From: Verrucomicrobiota bacterium
GTDB lineage: Bacteria; Verrucomicrobiota; Verrucomicrobiia; Limisphaerales; J093
Direction: 5' to 3'
Assembly (NCBI GenBank): GCA_016871715.1
Contig: VHCO01000047.1
Coordinates: 1 to 38,119 of the forward strand
Length of the DNA: 38,119 nt
Shown here: positions 36,111-38,119 of the stretch, piece after piece
Layout: each line of letters opens with the position of its first letter
Numbering within the stretch: position 1 is the first letter of the stretch
Position numbers and translations under genes: made by a program
Notes under the pieces: model-generated
Seen by the model: the letters and a program-made list of their open reading frames with translations, nothing else
Databases searched by the model: none
Told to the model about the DNA's origin: nothing

Positions 36111-38119
36111 CCCCAAAGTCCAGTGTCGTCTGCCCGTCTTCCTCCGCCCCGGATTCACCCTTCGCCCCATCAGGCTCCACCTGCCTGGTGATCTTGCTGG
36201 ACGCAGCCCGACACTGCTTCTCGGCGCGGCGGAATACGTCGGCGGTTACGTGATCCTTGAGGACGGACTGGAACAGCCGCGTGATGACCCGATAGGCTTC
36301 ATCGGCGTCGAATCCGCGAAGGGCGGGCAGCGCCTCCGCTTGTTTCTCCTCGATGTCCCGGCAGGCTTTATACAGCACTTCGATCCACCGGCAGCGTTCG
36401 TCGTCGGTCGTCTGGCGGGCGAGCGATCCACCCAGGTAACGCTCGGCGTCGTGGAGCACACGGAGCGAGCGGTCGTCACTCATGCGCTCGCGCTCCTCGG
36501 CAGTCGGCTCGCGCCAGCGGTTCGTGTCCGGGTCGCGCCAGAAATTCTCGGTGAGCAGAAAGTCGAGGTTCAACGACTGCGACAGCGCGGTGGGCAGCAA
36601 GCCTGTGGCCCGCATCCAGAGCGGCTTGAGTTCGCCGATCAGCATGCCTGTGGCTCGGGCATCCTGCCTGAGTTTCCCCACGGGCGGGACGCCCGTGCCA
36701 CACCAGCCACGGAGCTTTTGGCGCAGCCAGTCAATGGCCGTGACCTCATCCTTGATGACGACCTCCTCCTCGATCAGGGCGTCGCCGCCGCTGCTGCCCA
36801 CGGCCTGGCCGCGCAGATACCAACGGTTGCCGACCTTGCGGAAATAGCGGGCACAGACGCGCTCGATGAACGGCAGGTTGAGCCGCTCGACGCTCACGCC
36901 CGCTGGGATAAGCGCGTTCATCAACATGCTGTTGATCGTGGCGGTGGTGCGGTGCTCGTCGTTGTATTTGCCCTGCTCGGCCTTGATGCGCTCCGGTAAA
37001 GTTTGCAGATGTTGGCGCACAGCGTCCGCAACCTGATGTTCAAGATCGAGGTCCGCCGCGCTGACTTCGGCACGAGCCACGGCAGGCTTGTGGAGGTTGA
37101 ACAACACGTCCTTGTCCACCACGTCCTGTGTGCCCTCCGCCCCTTGAAGTTGCTTAAATGTTTTCTGCTGCTTGTCGAGCAACAGCATGTTCGCTATCTC
37201 AAAACCAGCTTTCCGCACACCATCCTTGATTGCCTCGAAGACAGCCCCATCAGAGTTGTTAAATTCGACTGTTGCCCAGCGTCCAGGTTTTAGAACGCGG
37301 AACATTTCCCGGAAAGCGGTCGCCATTCCTTGACCGTAATCCTCGGGTGTTTTAAACACGTAGCCGTCCTTCTGTCTCTGCTGCTTTGACCGCCGATGAT
37401 ACACGAGTTCACGCTTCTCATCGGTGAACTTCCCCAGCCATGCCTCGTATAGCATGGAGGCGTCCGAGTAGAAGATGTTCCCTCCGAATGGGGGGTCTGT
37501 GAAAATGAAATCGACGGAGCAGTCAGGCAACCAGTTCAAATCATCGGCAGACCCCGTGTTGACAACACACGGAGCGGGCGAGGACTTCCGTAACTTCGCC
37601 AACTGACCGAGACCCTGTGCCACCTGGCGAATCTTGGTCTCCAACTGGCGCATGATGTTGTCCTCAACCGTAATCGAGCCAATGTAGAGCAGACCAGTAA
37701 GTGAGCTATTCCCTCCTCGCCGGAACTTGTATCGGGTTGTCCGCTCAATATGGCTGAATGTCGATGTGATGAGGAAGCGAAGTGGCGCAATGAGCTGGCT
37801 CGCGGATGCCTCGGCCCACAGCCGGGCCAAGGCTCTGAGGTTGCGACGGGTGTAGAAGTCAGAAATTCGCGAGACTCCGTGTTTCGTCACGCCCATGCTC
37901 ATCAATTCGCGATGAGGGTAAATCTCTTGGTTGGGATACCAGTCACGAATGTCCTCCTTATGAAGTTGGACTGCTTTCTCCAATTCCCGCTGGCTAACGC
38001 GCCGATAGTAACGACCCTCATTTCCTGAAATGCGTCCAAAGTCGATGGCGACATAGACAGGGACGGCACGGACATAATCGAGGTCGTATTTAGTCCACTT
38101 CTGACCGCAGGAAGGGCAC
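36100..38119 (-). CDS. Adenine-specific DNA methyltransferase, Zn-ribbon/DUF1156 type, 5' end cut by window edge
   Basis: The frame is open from 36100 through the right edge, giving at least 673 residues. The first residues in the window read CPSCGQKW, a zinc-knuckle pair. The catalytic motif IV is TDPPFGGNIFYSD (near 37490), followed by MFRVLKPGRWATVEFNNSDG, typical of COG1743/DUF1156 methyltransferases. The FxGxG cofactor motif would lie beyond the edge. In BREX the methyltransferase (PglX, or the type 3 PglXI) marks self DNA, and this is the likely modification component. A palindromic repeat adds GTGVPPVGKLRQDARATG in the C-terminal half. GC falls from about 60% to about 51% going from the C-terminal to the N-terminal part, with the shift near 37140. 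Confidence 0.83.
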   Translation of the reverse strand, partial: CPSCGQKWTKYDLDYVRAVPVYVAIDFGRISGNEGRYYRRVSQRELEKAVQLHKEDIRDWYPNQEIYPHRELMSMGVTKHGVSRISDFYTRRNLRALARLWAEASASQLIAPLRFLITSTFSHIERTTRYKFRRGGNSSLTGLLYIGSITVEDNIMRQLETKIRQVAQGLGQLAKLRKSSPAPCVVNTGSADDLNWLPDCSVDFIFTDPPFGGNIFYSDASMLYEAWLGKFTDEKRELVYHRRSKQQRQKDGYVFKTPEDYGQGMATAFREMFRVLKPGRWATVEFNNSDGAVFEAIKDGVRKAGFEIANMLLLDKQQKTFKQLQGAEGTQDVVDKDVLFNLHKPAVARAEVSAADLDLEHQVADAVRQHLQTLPERIKAEQGKYNDEHRTTATINSMLMNALIPAGVSVERLNLPFIERVCARYFRKVGNRWYLRGQAVGSSGGDALIEEEVVIKDEVTAIDWLRQKLRGWCGTGVPPVGKLRQDARATGMLIGELKPLWMRATGLLPTALSQSLNLDFLLTENFWRDPDTNRWREPTAEERERMSDDRSLRVLHDAERYLGGSLARQTTDDERCRWIEVLYKACRDIEEKQAEALPALRGFDADEAYRVITRLFQSVLKDHVTADVFRRAEKQCRAASSKITRQVEPDGAKGESGAEEDGQTTLDFGEKG
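36679..36697. repeat. Palindromic repeat inside the methyltransferase gene
   Basis: CACGGGCGGGACGCCCGTG, identical to the palindrome at 32990 in pglZ, preceded by a degenerate half from about 36644. It is read in frame as part of GTGVPPVGKLRQDARAT. Confidence 0.9.

Overview
The window is high-GC (mostly about 65% by eye) bacterial chromosome, most likely from the Verrucomicrobiota, probably a Pedosphaera/Limisphaerales-type lineage. The evidence is a Minf_1886-type protein (a family I know only from Verrucomicrobia and Planctomycetes), a DUF1559-style prepilin with an H-X9-DG box, and interspersed palindromes that translate to GTGILPV / TGETPV peptides. No rRNA, tRNA, CRISPR array, transposase or integrase gene was recognised.

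Layout. 1-4660 (minus strand): a two-component system in which a sigma54-type response regulator and a membrane histidine kinase (cut by the left edge) bracket a secreted helical protein and an outer-membrane barrel. 4661-5009: a divergent gap filled by two palindromic repeats. 5010-7909 (plus): cofactor-independent phosphoglycerate mutase, a sugar-nucleotidyltransferase-like protein and an exported LolA-like protein. 7910-8473: a repeat patch. 8474-10790 (plus): three minor-pilin/pseudopilin genes. 10768-11880 (minus): a family-4-like glycosyltransferase. 11998-19740 (plus): a probable metal-handling block with a CxxC membrane protein, an OprC-like copper TonB receptor broken by an in-frame stop and apparently by a deletion, a DUF2892 membrane protein, and an RND efflux adaptor and pump. 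19741-20598: the largest non-coding gap, with AT-rich repeats. 20599-21351 (plus): a DUF481 barrel. 21348-26839 (minus): a tight leuS operon with a small membrane protein, Minf_1886, a LOG-like protein and an M16 peptidase. 27020-29394: a secreted small protein, a short-chain dehydrogenase and a DUF1559 prepilin.

29703-38119 (minus) is an anti-phage island. In transcription order it holds a DNA methyltransferase of the Zn-ribbon/DUF1156 type (cut by the right edge), an ABC-type AAA ATPase, a DUF4435/TOPRIM-like protein, PglZ and a short BrxL. This looks like a BREX-type locus, but the gene combination does not match any of the canonical layouts I know. A PARIS-like ATPase plus TOPRIM pair sits inside it. 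That pair has lower GC than its neighbours and is flanked by near-identical inverted arrays of a 7-bp unit, which suggests a nested, exchangeable defence cassette. Palindromic REP-like repeats have entered the reading frames, or the junction, of three of the defence genes without breaking them. The part of the locus that would hold brxC/brxF or similar genes lies beyond the right edge.
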